Notes: a model not told the origin generated them from the sequence alone. Numbered from the stretch's first letter, positions 8,385 to 17,603 are shown. The stretch: DNA of 64,000 nucleotides from Bradyrhizobium canariense (GCF_018130465.1 NZ_JAFCKJ010000005.1:124001-188000); one strand, 5' to 3'. Program-made: numbers and translations.

Positions 8385-9656
8385 ATGACCGAACAAACCC
8401 TGACCGAGCCGATCGACGAGCGGCAAGCGCCATCTCGCGGCTTTTCGCGCTACCAGGCGATCCTCGTTGCGCTGCTGGCGCTGGTCCAGTTCACGATCAT
8501 CATCGATTTCATGATCATGTCGCCGCTCGGCGCCATCATGATGCCGGCGCTCGATATTTCGGCCGCACAGTTCGGGGTGGCGGTCTCGGCCTACGCATTC
8601 AGCGCGGGAACTTCCGGCATCCTCGCGGCCGGCTTTGCCGATCGGTTCGATCGCAAGCGGCTGCTGTTGTTTTTTTATGCCGGCTTTACCCTGGGAACGG
8701 CGCTTTGCGCGATTGCCCCCAACTATCATGTGCTGCTGCTTGGGCGGGTCGTGACCGGCCTGTTCGGTGGAGTGATCGGCTCCGTCGTGCTCGCCATCGT
8801 CACCGATCTCTTTGCGCTGCAGTTGCGTGGCCGCGTCATGGGTTTCGTGCAAACCGCCTTCGCCGCGAGCCAGGTGCTGGGCATCCCGGCTGGTCTTTTT
8901 CTCTCCAACCATTGGAACTGGCACGTCGCGTTCGGCGCCTTGGTCGGCCTGTCGGTGATCGGGATCGCCGCTGTGCTGTTCCTGATGGAGCCGGTGAACG
9001 GCCATCTCGCGCTGAAGCAGGATCGAAGCCCGTTCCGGCATCTGATCGCAACGGTCGCACAGCCACGCTATTGGATGGCGTTCGCGGTGACGACCCTGCT
9101 GGCGACCGGCGGCTACATGCTGATGCCGTTCGGCAGCGCCTACACCGTGCATAATCTCGGCATCGACATCGTTCATCTGCCGACGATCTATCTCGTCTCC
9201 GGCCTGTTCAGCATCGTCATCGGCCCCTTGGTGGGACGCGCGAGCGATGCCTTCGGCAAATACCCCACCTTTGTCTTCGGCAGCGCCATGTCCATCGTCA
9301 TGGTGCTGATCTACACGCACCTCGGTCAGGTCAGTCTGACGGTCGCGATCCTGGTCAACGTCCTGATGTTCGTCGGCATCTTCTCGCGCATGATCCCGTC
9401 GCAAGCGTTGATTTCCGCAATCCCCGAGCCAGCGCAACGCGGCTCCTTCAGCGCGGTCGGCGCGTCGCTGCAACAACTCTCCGGCGGGCTCGGCTCCGTG
9501 CTCGCCGCCGCGCTCATCGCGCAGGATGCCGACGGTACGCTCCGGCATTTCGACCGGCTGGGATACGTCGTCGTGACGACGGCGGTGATTTCCCTGATCC
9601 TGATGTATTTCGTGCAGAGGCCCATCGCGGCCCAGGCCGGCAAGCGCGTTGTCTAG
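8385..9656 (+). CDS. MFS transporter
   Basis: 423 residues with about 12 hydrophobic segments and a soluble, charged N-terminus. The MFS loop motif between helices 2 and 3 is present as GFADRFDRKRL (residues about 85-95), and the second half carries a related GRASDAFGKYP. The pattern, including YQAILVALLALVQFTIIIDFMIMSPLG near the N-terminus, resembles drug-proton antiporters and uncharacterised rhizobial exporters; the substrate is unknown. The 284-bp gap before it holds only a weak GGCCGA/TCGGCC stem and no convincing gene. The stop is followed 38 bp later by the convergent uronate dehydrogenase end. Confidence 0.88.
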   Translation: MTEQTLTEPIDERQAPSRGFSRYQAILVALLALVQFTIIIDFMIMSPLGAIMMPALDISAAQFGVAVSAYAFSAGTSGILAAGFADRFDRKRLLLFFYAGFTLGTALCAIAPNYHVLLLGRVVTGLFGGVIGSVVLAIVTDLFALQLRGRVMGFVQTAFAASQVLGIPAGLFLSNHWNWHVAFGALVGLSVIGIAAVLFLMEPVNGHLALKQDRSPFRHLIATVAQPRYWMAFAVTTLLATGGYMLMPFGSAYTVHNLGIDIVHLPTIYLVSGLFSIVIGPLVGRASDAFGKYPTFVFGSAMSIVMVLIYTHLGQVSLTVAILVNVLMFVGIFSRMIPSQALISAIPEPAQRGSFSAVGASLQQLSGGLGSVLAAALIAQDADGTLRHFDRLGYVVVTTAVISLILMYFVQRPIAAQAGKRVV

Positions 9657-9694
9657 GGCGTCGATTCCGACGCCCTGGATTTGCGAATGCACTC

Positions 9695-10519
9695 TTACCG
9701 TTTGGTCCAGTCGATGATGCGGCTCGCATCACCGTCGAATTCCACGCTGGCGAACGAGCCGCCCTGGTAGTGATCGGCGATCGGGTCCGGCTTCAGCTTG
9801 GCCTGCTCGGCCATCGCGTGCGCCACATGGTCCTCGGAGCGGCCGGTCGGGCGGTAGCCGAACTCGTAGGCGCGGTGGTTGTCCCACCAGGCGCGCTCGT
9901 TCAGGGAGACGCCGTAGAACACCTCGAAATGGATGTCGGGATGCTCGAGCCCGATCTGGCAGAGCTGCACCAGATCTTCCGGCTTCAGCCACATCGAGAT
10001 GCGGCGATGATCGAGCGGCCGCTCGTCGCAATTGCCGATCCGGATGCAGGTGACCTTCAGCCCGTGCTTGTCGGCATAGAGCGCGCCCACCGCTTCGCCG
10101 AACACCTTGCTGACGCCGTAACGCCCGTCGGGGCGCACGGTGACGTCGGTGCCGATCTTGTGGTGACGCGGATAAAAGCCGACCACGTGATTGGACGAGG
10201 CGAACACCACGCGCTTGACGCCCTTGCGATACGCGGCCTCGAACAGATTGTAGCCGCCGATGATGTTGGCCTGGAGGATGTCGTTCCAGGGACCTTCGAC
10301 CGAATAGCCGCCGAAATGGATGATGCCGTCGACGCCCTCGCAGATCGCCTTGCACTGCGCAAGGTCGGACAGATCCGCCGCCTTGAATTGCTCGTTCGGG
10401 CCGAGATCGGCCGGCGGGCGGATATCGCTGAGCAGCAGGTCCGGATAGATCGGCGGCAACAGCTTTCGCAGGCGCGTTCCAATCCCGCCCGAAGCTCCCG
10501 TCATCAAGATGCGCGGCAT
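9695..10519 (-). CDS. udh: Uronate dehydrogenase (NAD-dependent epimerase/dehydratase fold)
   Basis: 274 residues, starting at the ATG 10517-10519 after GAGGAAAG. NAD-binding motif TGASGGIG (7-14), catalytic Ser109 within FASSNH and the Tyr134-x3-Lys138 pair of extended short-chain dehydrogenases. The sequence around GGYSVEGPW (70-78), ANIIGGYNLFEAA, RIGNCDERP and the NERAWWDN stretch follows Agrobacterium-type uronate dehydrogenase closely. The enzyme oxidises D-galacturonate or D-glucuronate to the aldaro-lactone. The divergent gene 89 bp away encodes a lactonase of the SMP-30 family, the expected next step. Together they form an oxidative uronate route. Confidence in the family is high; sugar preference is not visible. 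Confidence 0.87.
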   Translation of the reverse strand: MPRILMTGASGGIGTRLRKLLPPIYPDLLLSDIRPPADLGPNEQFKAADLSDLAQCKAICEGVDGIIHFGGYSVEGPWNDILQANIIGGYNLFEAAYRKGVKRVVFASSNHVVGFYPRHHKIGTDVTVRPDGRYGVSKVFGEAVGALYADKHGLKVTCIRIGNCDERPLDHRRISMWLKPEDLVQLCQIGLEHPDIHFEVFYGVSLNERAWWDNHRAYEFGYRPTGRSEDHVAHAMAEQAKLKPDPIADHYQGGSFASVEFDGDASRIIDWTKR

Positions 10520-10608
10520 GTCTTTCCTCACCGTTCGTGACCGATTTGCCGTCACGTGTCTCTAATGATAGCAGCATTGTCCAGAGGGAACGAAACGAGA
10601 GAACCGAC

Positions 10609-11586
10609 ATGAATGAGGCATCGTCCCACACCCAGGAGCGGTCAGGCTGGCGGCCGGCGGGCTACTATCCCGATCCAGCCATTCACGCACTCGATCCCCG
10701 CTTCGAAAAATACTGGCTGAAACTGTCGGCGGTGGAGCGGCTGGCGACCGGCCTGCGCTGGGCCGAGGGTCCGGTGTGGTTCGGCGATGGTCGCTATCTG
10801 CTCTGTAGCGACATCCCGAACCAGCGCATCGTCAAATGGGAAGAGGAGACCGGCGCAGTCAGCGTGTTCCGCAAGCCCTCCAATTTCGCCAACGGCAACA
10901 CCAGGGATCGCCAGGGCCGGCTCGTCACCTGCGAGCATGGCGGGCGACGGGTCACCCGCACCGAATATGACGGCAGCATCACCGTGCTGATGGATTCGTT
11001 TGGCGGCAAGAAGCTCAACTCGCCGAACGACGTCGTGGTGAAATCCGACGGCGCGGTCTGGTTCACCGATCCGACCTTCGGCCTGCTCGGCAATTACGAG
11101 GGCTACAAGGCCGAGCCCGAGATCGAGCCGAACGTCTATCGGCTCGATCCTGCAACCGGCAAGGCGACCATTGTCGCCGAGGGCGTGCTCGGCCCCAACG
11201 GGCTGTGCTTCTCGCCGGACGAGAAAATCCTCTACGTCGTGGAATCACGCGGCGTGCCGAACCGCAAGATTCTCGCCTATGACGTCTCGCCTGACGGCGC
11301 CACGATATCCAACAAGCGCGTCCACATCGATGCAGGTCCGGGCACGCCGGACGGCATGCGCTGCGACATCGACGGCAATCTCTGGTGCGGCTGGGGCATG
11401 GGCGATCCCGAGCTCGACGGCGTCGTGGTGTTCGCGCCCGACGGCGTCATGATCGGCCGCATCGCGCTGCCCGAGCGCTGCGCCAACCTCTGCTTCGGCG
11501 GCGTCAAGCGCAACCGCCTGTTCATGGCGGCGAGCCAATCGATCTACGCGCTGTATGTGAACACGCAGGGCGCGGTCGGGGGATAA
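10609..11586 (+). CDS. SMP-30/gluconolactonase family lactonase
   Basis: 325 residues starting at ATG 10609. Six-bladed beta-propeller hydrolase family; metal-ligand regions are visible as WAEGPVW (Glu53), SPNDVVV, GPNGLCFSPDEK and GTPDGMRCD. It should hydrolyse a sugar lactone to the acid. Being divergent from uronate dehydrogenase, it probably opens galactaro- or glucaro-lactone, feeding aldarate breakdown. The protein has no signal peptide and so acts in the cytoplasm. The 89-bp shared intergenic region must hold both promoters. The lactone specificity is inferred only from context. Confidence 0.87.
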   Translation: MNEASSHTQERSGWRPAGYYPDPAIHALDPRFEKYWLKLSAVERLATGLRWAEGPVWFGDGRYLLCSDIPNQRIVKWEEETGAVSVFRKPSNFANGNTRDRQGRLVTCEHGGRRVTRTEYDGSITVLMDSFGGKKLNSPNDVVVKSDGAVWFTDPTFGLLGNYEGYKAEPEIEPNVYRLDPATGKATIVAEGVLGPNGLCFSPDEKILYVVESRGVPNRKILAYDVSPDGATISNKRVHIDAGPGTPDGMRCDIDGNLWCGWGMGDPELDGVVVFAPDGVMIGRIALPERCANLCFGGVKRNRLFMAASQSIYALYVNTQGAVGG

Positions 11587-11604
11587 GCTTCCCAACTCTC
11601 TCCT

Positions 11605-11692
11605 CGTCATTGCGAGGAGCTCTTGCGACGAAGCAATCCAGACTGTCTCCGCGGAAAGATTTCTGGATTGCTTCGCTTCGCTCGCAATGACG
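11605..11692. repeat. Palindromic repeat CGTCATTGCGAG family, copy 1
   Basis: Starts CGTCATTGCGAG, contains GAAGCAATCCAG and its mirror CTGGATTGCTTC, and ends CTCGCAATGACG. A near-identical element sits at 55194-55280. This family is scattered between genes in Bradyrhizobium. Here it separates the convergent lactonase and aldehyde dehydrogenase ends, so it may also serve as a bidirectional transcription stop. Confidence 0.85.
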
Positions 11693-11754
11693 AACAAATA
11701 GAAGCGCCGGAGCGGTTTCCCGCTCCGGCGTCGTGTTTGTTCAGGCAATAAAAC

Positions 11755-13185
11755 TTACGCCGCGTTGAAGCCGGCGACGGCCTTCACTTCGAGGAAATCC
11801 TCGAGGCCGTACTTGCCCCACTCGCGGCCGTTGCCCGACTGCTTGTAGCCGCCGAACGGCGCGGTGCGGTCGTTGGGCACGCCCTGGAGGTTGACGTTGC
11901 CGGCGCGGATCTGGCGACCGACGCGCTTGGCGTCCTCGACGGAAGCACCCGTGACGTAGCCGGCAAGCCCATAGGGCGTGTCGTTGGCGATGTGCACCGC
12001 TTCGGCTTCGTCCTTGGCGCCGATGATGGTGAGCACCGGTCCGAAGATCTCTTCGCGGGCGATCGTCATGTCAGGGGTGACGTCGGCGAAGATGGTCGGG
12101 CGGACATAGAAGCCCTTGTTGACGCCCTCGGGCAGGCCCGGGCCGCCGGACACGAGCGTTGCGCCCTCGTCGATGCCCTTCTTGATCAGCCCCTGGATCT
12201 TGTCCCACTGGCCGCGGTTGACGACCGGGCCGATGGTGGTGCCTTCTGCGCGCGGATCGCCCGCCTTGGTCTTGTCGGCAACAGCCTTCGCGATCGCGGC
12301 GACTTCCTTCATCTTCGACAGCGGCACGATCATGCGCGAGGGCGCGTTGCAGGACTGGCCGGAGTTGTTGAACATGTGCATCACGCCGCCGGTCACCGCC
12401 TTCTGCAGGTCGGCACCTTCGAGGATGACGTTCGGCGACTTGCCGCCGAGCTCCTGGCTGACGCGCTTCACGGTCGGTGCCGCGCGCTTGGCGACGTCGA
12501 TGCCGGCGCGGGTCGAGCCGGTGAACGAGATCATGTCGATATCGGGGTGCTCGCTCATGGCGGCGCCGACCTCGGGGCCGAGACCGTTGACGAGGTTGAA
12601 CACGCCCTTCGGCACGCCGGCTTCATGGAGGATTTCCGCGAAGATCAGCGCCGAGGTCGGGGTGAATTCCGACGGCTTCAGGATCATGGTGCAGCCGGCG
12701 GCGAGCGCTGGCGCGACCTTGCAGGCGATCTGGTTGAGCGGCCAGTTCCAGGGCGTGATCATGCCGACCACGCCGACCGGCTCGCGCAGCACCATGGCGG
12801 TGCCGACCGGCTCCTCGAAATGATAGTTCTTGAGCACGTCGAGCGTGGTCATGAGATGGCCGAGACCGGCGCCGGCCTGCAGCTTCTCCGCCATCGGCAG
12901 CGGCGCACCCATCTCGTCGGAGACCGCGGCGCCGATCTCCTTGAGGCGGCCCTTGTAGATCTCGATGACTTTCGTGAGCAGCGCGACGCGCTCGTCACGG
13001 CTGGTCTGGGAGAATGTCACGAACGCGCGCTTGGCGGCGGCGACGGCCTTGTCGACGTCGGCCTTGGAGCCCAGGGCAACCTCGTACATCGCCTCTTCCG
13101 TCGCCGGATTGACCACGGCGGTGGACTTCTTGACGGCGGGATCGACCCAGGCGCCGTCGATGTAGAATTGCATGCGATTGACCAT
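11755..13185 (-). CDS. NAD(P)-dependent aldehyde dehydrogenase
   Basis: 476 residues from the ATG at 13183-13185, preceded by AAGAGG; the longer frame upstream runs into a palindromic repeat. All class marks are present: PWNWP with Asn147, Lys170 (ILKPSE), the FTGST nucleotide motif near 221, Glu245 (QELGGKSPN) and the catalytic Cys279 (NSGQSCNAPS). Family length is normal. The natural aldehyde is unknown. Its convergent position to the uronate genes does not prove a link, and it lies alone, bracketed by two repeats. Confidence 0.9.
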   Translation of the reverse strand: MVNRMQFYIDGAWVDPAVKKSTAVVNPATEEAMYEVALGSKADVDKAVAAAKRAFVTFSQTSRDERVALLTKVIEIYKGRLKEIGAAVSDEMGAPLPMAEKLQAGAGLGHLMTTLDVLKNYHFEEPVGTAMVLREPVGVVGMITPWNWPLNQIACKVAPALAAGCTMILKPSEFTPTSALIFAEILHEAGVPKGVFNLVNGLGPEVGAAMSEHPDIDMISFTGSTRAGIDVAKRAAPTVKRVSQELGGKSPNVILEGADLQKAVTGGVMHMFNNSGQSCNAPSRMIVPLSKMKEVAAIAKAVADKTKAGDPRAEGTTIGPVVNRGQWDKIQGLIKKGIDEGATLVSGGPGLPEGVNKGFYVRPTIFADVTPDMTIAREEIFGPVLTIIGAKDEAEAVHIANDTPYGLAGYVTGASVEDAKRVGRQIRAGNVNLQGVPNDRTAPFGGYKQSGNGREWGKYGLEDFLEVKAVAGFNAA

Positions 13186-13337
13186 TGTGAACCTCTTCTT
13201 GGGGCTTGGAGGGGGCGTTTCGGCAGGCATCCTTGCACGAAAGCGCCGGCAATTGAACCCGCCATATGCGGGGCCAGCGTTGCGGCGGACGGAGGGTATA
13301 TGAGCCGATGGCGGAGGGGTGGCAAGGTGGCTCTCAC

Positions 13338-13460
13338 CGTCGTCCTGGCGAAAGCCAGGACCCATTACCACCAACCGTGGTTGGTTTGCTCAGGCGTCTA
13401 CCGCCCGTCGCCTACAATCGCCGCCGCGGCGTATGGGTCCTGGCTTTCGCCAGGACGACG
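13338..13460. repeat. Palindromic intergenic repeat with 27-bp perfect arms
   Basis: The arms at 13338-13364 and 13434-13460 are perfect reverse complements (27 bp), and each arm can itself fold (CCTGGC-GAAA-GCCAGG). The inner sequence contains CCGCGGCGTATGGGTCC, shared with the element at 1031-1167. It fills the gap between the aldehyde dehydrogenase promoter side and the end of the transketolase-like gene. Confidence 0.85.
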
Positions 13461-13468
13461 ACGGAGAA

Positions 13469-15832
13469 TCACACCGCCATTTTCCGATGCAGCACCGGCG
13501 CGCCGGTGGTGAGGCTTTCGGCCGCATCGATGATGGCGTTGGCGTCGATGCCGTAGTGGCGGTAGAGGTCGGCGATCGTGCCGGTCTGGCCGAACTGCTC
13601 GACGCCGAGCGCCTCGACGCGATGGCCGCGGACGCTGCCAAGCCAGCCGAGCGCCGCCGGATGGCCGTCGATCACGGTCACCACGCCGCAGTCGCGCGGC
13701 AGCGGCGCCAGCAGTTTTTCGATGTGGCTGAGATGCTGCACGCCTCTCCGATCACGGCGCAATTTCCGTGCGGCGGTCCAACCCGCATGCAGACGATCTG
13801 CGGAAGTGATCGCGAGCAGGCCGATGTCGCGCCGGCTCTCGCCGATAAAACCGGTCGCTTCGATCGCTTCCGGCGCAACGGCGCCGGTATAGGCGATTAC
13901 GAGTTCGGCATTGGGGCCCGGCTTGCGCAGCCAATAGGCGCCGTCGGTAATGCCCTGCGCAAGCTCGGGCGTCATGATCCGCTGCGCCTGCTCGACGCTG
14001 CGCGTCGAGAGCCGCAAATAGACCGAGCCGCCCTCGCCAGGATCACGCTGCATGTGATTGAAGCCCCAACCCATGATCACGGCGAGCTCGTCGACGAAGG
14101 CCGGCTCGAACGAGGAAAGGCCGTCCTGCGCCATGCCGATCAACGGCGTCGCAATCGACTGGTGCGCGCCGCCTTCGGGCGCGAGCGTGATGCCCGACGG
14201 CGTCGCCGCCACCATGAAGCGGGCATCCTGGTAGCAGGCATAGTTCAGCGCATCGAGGCCGCGCTCGATGAAGGGATCGTAGAGCGTGCCGACCGGCAAC
14301 AGCCGCTCGCCGTTGATCTGGTGCGACAGGCCGAGCGCCGAGAGCATGATGAACAGGTTCATCTCGGCAATGCCGAGCTCGAGATGCTGGCCCTTGGGCG
14401 AGAAGTCCCAGTTGAAGGTGGATGGAATTTTCTCGCTGCGGAATAAGTCCGCCTTCTCGCCGCGCGCGAACAGGCCGCGCCTGTTCACCCACGGACCGAG
14501 ATTGGTCGAGACGGTGACATCAGGCGATGTCGTGACGATGCGTTTTGCAAGCTCGCTGTCGCCGCGCGCGATCTCGTTCAGCACCAGCCCAAAACCCTGC
14601 TGGGTCGACATCTGCGGCGCCGGCTTGAAGGCGAGCTGCGACGGCACCTCGACCACCGGCGCGGTGAGCCGACGGCCGTCCTGGTTGAACGGCACGTGCG
14701 CGAGGAAGGCGTCAAGCTCGGCGCTGTCTTGCGTAAGGCCCTCATATCTGTCCCATTCGTGGCCGGGCCGGATGTTCTGGCTGTCGCGATATTTCTCCAT
14801 CTGCGCGACCGTCATCAGGCCTGCGTGATTGTCCTTATGCCCCTGGAACGGCAGGCCGACGCCCTTGATGGTGTAGGCGATGAAGCAGACCGGGCGATCG
14901 TGGTCGATCTGTTCGAACGCCTCCAGCATGCTCGCCATGTCGTGGCCGCCGAGGTTCGACATCAGCGCCAGCAATTCATCGTCGCTGCGCTTTTCGATCA
15001 GTTTGGTGATCGGGCCCTGATCGCCGATCTCGTCGTGCAAATGCTTGCGGAACGCCGCGCCGCCCTGAAAACACAATGCGGCGTAGAGTGCGTTCGGGCA
15101 ATTGTCGATCCAGCGCTTCAACGCCTCGCCGCCGGGCTCGGCAAAAGCCTCGCGCATCAGGCGGCCGTATTTCACGATCACCACGTCCCAGCCGAAATTG
15201 CGGAACATGGTCTCGAACTTTTCCCAGAGCCCTTCGCGGACGACCGCGTCGAGCGACTGGCGGTTGTAGTCGACCACCCACCAGGTGTTGCGCAGGCCGT
15301 GCTTCCAGCCTTCCGCGAGCGCTTCGAAAATGTTGCCCTCGTCCATCTCGGCGTCGCCGACCAGGGCAATCATCCGCCCCTCGCGGCGATCCTTCATCCA
15401 GCCATGCGCCTTGACGTAGTCCTGCACCAGCGAGGCGAACAGCGTCTGCGCGACGCCGAGGCCGACCGAGCCGGTGGAGAAATCGACGTCGTCGACGTCC
15501 TTGGTGCGCGAGGGATAGGACTGCGCGCCCTTGAAGCCACGAAAATTCTCCAGCTTCTCGCGGCTCTGCCGGCCGAACAGATACTGGATGGCGTGGAACA
15601 CCGGGCTCGCATGCGGCTTCACCGCGACGCGATCCTCGGGTTTCAGCACGTGGAAATACAGCGCCGACATGATGGTGGCGAGCGAGGCCGACGATGCCTG
15701 GTGGCCGCCGACCTTCAGGCCGTCCGAGCTGGTGCGGATGTGGTTGGCGTGATGGATGGTCCATGACGACAGCCACAACGCCTTGCGGGCGAGCGCGGTC
15801 AATGTGTCGAGGCGAGCGGTATCAACGGGCAT
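13469..15832 (-). CDS. AceE/transketolase-like thiamine-diphosphate enzyme
   Basis: 787 residues. ThDP-dependent enzyme combining the pyrophosphate and pyrimidine domains in one chain, as in homodimeric pyruvate dehydrogenase E1 and transketolase. The ThDP/metal motif is GDAEMDEGN (159-167) with the matching Asn in VVDYNRQS near 190; an N-terminal HHANHIR and a GGHQASSAS stretch are typical of the AceE-like branch. Pseudomonas MdeB, an E1-type 2-keto-acid enzyme next to an Lrp regulator, is the nearest arrangement I know. Here an Lrp-type gene is divergent 133 bp away. No E2 or E3 gene is nearby, so it either borrows them or acts as a transketolase/decarboxylase. Start ATG 15830-15832 sits after a GGGAGC sequence. 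Confidence 0.85.
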   Translation of the reverse strand: MPVDTARLDTLTALARKALWLSSWTIHHANHIRTSSDGLKVGGHQASSASLATIMSALYFHVLKPEDRVAVKPHASPVFHAIQYLFGRQSREKLENFRGFKGAQSYPSRTKDVDDVDFSTGSVGLGVAQTLFASLVQDYVKAHGWMKDRREGRMIALVGDAEMDEGNIFEALAEGWKHGLRNTWWVVDYNRQSLDAVVREGLWEKFETMFRNFGWDVVIVKYGRLMREAFAEPGGEALKRWIDNCPNALYAALCFQGGAAFRKHLHDEIGDQGPITKLIEKRSDDELLALMSNLGGHDMASMLEAFEQIDHDRPVCFIAYTIKGVGLPFQGHKDNHAGLMTVAQMEKYRDSQNIRPGHEWDRYEGLTQDSAELDAFLAHVPFNQDGRRLTAPVVEVPSQLAFKPAPQMSTQQGFGLVLNEIARGDSELAKRIVTTSPDVTVSTNLGPWVNRRGLFARGEKADLFRSEKIPSTFNWDFSPKGQHLELGIAEMNLFIMLSALGLSHQINGERLLPVGTLYDPFIERGLDALNYACYQDARFMVAATPSGITLAPEGGAHQSIATPLIGMAQDGLSSFEPAFVDELAVIMGWGFNHMQRDPGEGGSVYLRLSTRSVEQAQRIMTPELAQGITDGAYWLRKPGPNAELVIAYTGAVAPEAIEATGFIGESRRDIGLLAITSADRLHAGWTAARKLRRDRRGVQHLSHIEKLLAPLPRDCGVVTVIDGHPAALGWLGSVRGHRVEALGVEQFGQTGTIADLYRHYGIDANAIIDAAESLTTGAPVLHRKMAV

Positions 15833-15965
15833 GGCAATGCTCCCGGAAACAAGGCCTCGATCATACCCCTGCCGGCCGCGCCAAACTTCTCAATTTTTCG
15901 CGCCATACCCGCCGATATTGAGATATTTTCCCAATGGACTGCCATCAAACAGAGGTTTCATCCCA

Positions 15966-16427
15966 ATGCCAGCGCTCGACGCCATCGACCGAAAAATCCT
16001 CGCACTGCTCCAGACCGACAGCCGGCTGACCATGCAGGAACTGGCCGACCAGGTCGGGCTGTCGGTGTCGCCCTGCCACCGCCGGGTCAAGCTTCTGGAG
16101 GAACGCGGCGTGATCTCGCGCTACATCGCAACCGTCGACCAGAAGGCGCTGGGGCTGCATGTCAGCGTCTTCATCTCGATCAAGCTGGCGCGACAGAAGG
16201 AGGAGGATCTCAACCGCTTCGCGCGGGCGATCTCGAAATGGGACGAGGTGCTGGAGTGCTATCTGATGACCGGCAACCGCGACTATCTGCTGCGCGTGGT
16301 CGCGGCCGATCTCGCCTCCTACGAAACCTTCCTGAAGACCAAGCTGACCCGGCTCGACGGCGTCGCCTCGATCGAGTCCAGCTTTGCGCTCAGCCAGGTG
16401 AAATATTCGATCGCGCTGCCGGTCTGA
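15966..16427 (+). CDS. Lrp/AsnC family transcriptional regulator
   Basis: 153 residues from ATG 15966. Helix-turn-helix in the first 50 residues (LDAIDRKILALLQ, LTMQELADQVGLS, CHRRVKLLEERGVI) and a RAM effector domain after residue 65, with the usual ending that includes SSFALSQVKYS. Divergent from the AceE/transketolase-like gene, it most likely controls it and itself in response to an amino acid or keto acid. The intergenic region is AT-rich around GATATTGAGATATT, a plausible but unproven binding area. Longer frames upstream have no ribosome site. Confidence 0.9.
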   Translation: MPALDAIDRKILALLQTDSRLTMQELADQVGLSVSPCHRRVKLLEERGVISRYIATVDQKALGLHVSVFISIKLARQKEEDLNRFARAISKWDEVLECYLMTGNRDYLLRVVAADLASYETFLKTKLTRLDGVASIESSFALSQVKYSIALPV

Positions 16428-16523
16428 GCGCCCCGCCGGGCTATTTCGGAACCGGTGTCACATGGGCGCAATAAACCCCGCCGATGGTCACGGGCGACAG
16501 ATACCCTGCCGAAAGAAGGACCC

Positions 16524-17444
16524 ATGACCGCATCCGACCGCACCCCTGAAATGGCCAAACGCGAGCGCATCATCCGGGAAATGACCGACGATCTCGACGA
16601 AGAGCTGGAACTCGAGCTCGACGACTCCAGATTCGACCAACTGCTGGACGAGACCGACGCGCTCCGACCAACGGTGGATCGCAGGCTCTATTTCCGTGAG
16701 CTGCTCCGCCTTCAGGGCGAGCTGGTCAAGCTCCAGGACTGGGTGCAGAGCGAGAAGAAGAAGGTCGTGGTGCTATTCGAGGGCCGCGACTCCGCCGGCA
16801 AGGGCGGCGTGATCAAGCGCATCACCCAGCGTCTCAATCCTCGCATCTGCCGCGTCGCCGCACTCCCCGCGCCGAGCGAGCGCGAGCGCACGCAATGGTA
16901 TTTCCAGCGTTACGTCACGCACCTGCCGGCCGGCGGCGAGATCGTGCTGTTCGACCGCAGCTGGTACAACCGCGCCGGCGTCGAGCGCGTGATGGGCTTC
17001 TGCACCGACGAGCAGTACCAGGAGTTCTTCAAGACCGTGCCGGAGTTCGAGCGGATGCTGATCCGCTCCGGCATCATCCTGGTCAAATACTGGTTCTCGA
17101 TCACCGACGACGAGCAGCAGTTCCGCTTCAGCATGCGCATCAGGGATCCGCTCAAGCAGTGGAAGCTGAGCCCGATGGACGTCGAGGCCCGCAGCCGCTG
17201 GGAGGCCTACACCAAGGCCAAGGAAACGATGCTGGAGCACACCCACCTGCCGGACTCGCCGTGGTGGATCGTCGATGCCGTGGACAAGAAGCGCGCCCGG
17301 CTCAACTGCATCTCGCATCTGCTCAGCCAGATCCCCTACCAGGAGGTCTCACGCGCGCCTGTGCTGCTGCCGCCGCGCGTCCGCAACCCCGACTATCACC
17401 GCGGACCGATTCCGGCGGAGATGCACGTACCGTCGAAGTATTGA
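16524..17444 (+). CDS. ppk2: Polyphosphate kinase 2 family protein (PPK2)
   Basis: 306 residues, ATG 16524 after AGAAGGA. Walker A GRDSAGKGG (87-95) and the Walker B-like DRSWYNR (144-150) lie in the characteristic PPK2 order, with YFQRYVTHLPAGGEI between them. The enzyme transfers phosphate between polyphosphate and nucleoside di- or monophosphates. An acidic N-terminal extension of about 50 residues (DDLDEELELELDD) precedes the core, as in many one-domain rhizobial PPK2s. It appears to be a single-gene unit ended by a long palindromic repeat. Whether it prefers ADP, GDP or AMP cannot be read here. Confidence 0.92.
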   Translation: MTASDRTPEMAKRERIIREMTDDLDEELELELDDSRFDQLLDETDALRPTVDRRLYFRELLRLQGELVKLQDWVQSEKKKVVVLFEGRDSAGKGGVIKRITQRLNPRICRVAALPAPSERERTQWYFQRYVTHLPAGGEIVLFDRSWYNRAGVERVMGFCTDEQYQEFFKTVPEFERMLIRSGIILVKYWFSITDDEQQFRFSMRIRDPLKQWKLSPMDVEARSRWEAYTKAKETMLEHTHLPDSPWWIVDAVDKKRARLNCISHLLSQIPYQEVSRAPVLLPPRVRNPDYHRGPIPAEMHVPSKY

Positions 17445-17472
17445 CGAAGATGAACGAGCGCGGCCTGCATGG

Positions 17473-17572
17473 TTCGAGACGCCCGCTTCGCGGGCTCCTC
17501 ACCATGAGGGTCTAGCATTTCGCCGCATGTCAGGACCTCATCCTGAGGAGCCCGCGAAGCGGACGTCTCGAA
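17473..17572. repeat. Palindromic intergenic repeat TTCGAGACGC family
   Basis: The left arm (TTCGAGACGC...CGGGCTCCTC, 17473-17500) and right arm (GAGGAGCCCG...GTCTCGAA, 17545-17572) are nearly perfect reverse complements. It lies between the convergent ppk2 and alcohol dehydrogenase genes and could act as a two-way terminator. The motif CTTCGCGGGCTCCTCA is typical of dispersed bradyrhizobial intergenic elements. Confidence 0.8.
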
Positions 17573-17603
17573 GGATGGCCGCAGAGAGATGTTCAACTAG
17601 CCT

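Noticed and set aside
8313-9692. A 459-codon minus-strand frame opposite the MFS transporter
   Set aside because: Composition is dominated by His, Asp, Arg and Glu with no membrane or domain pattern; the plus-strand MFS gene explains the region.
11992-13512. A 506-codon plus-strand frame opposite the aldehyde dehydrogenase
   Set aside because: Antisense shadow; the aldehyde dehydrogenase on the minus strand has all catalytic residues.
15833-15965. A defined Lrp operator between the AceE-like and Lrp genes
   Set aside because: Only an AT-rich GATATTGAGATATT patch was seen; Lrp sites are too loose to call from one copy.
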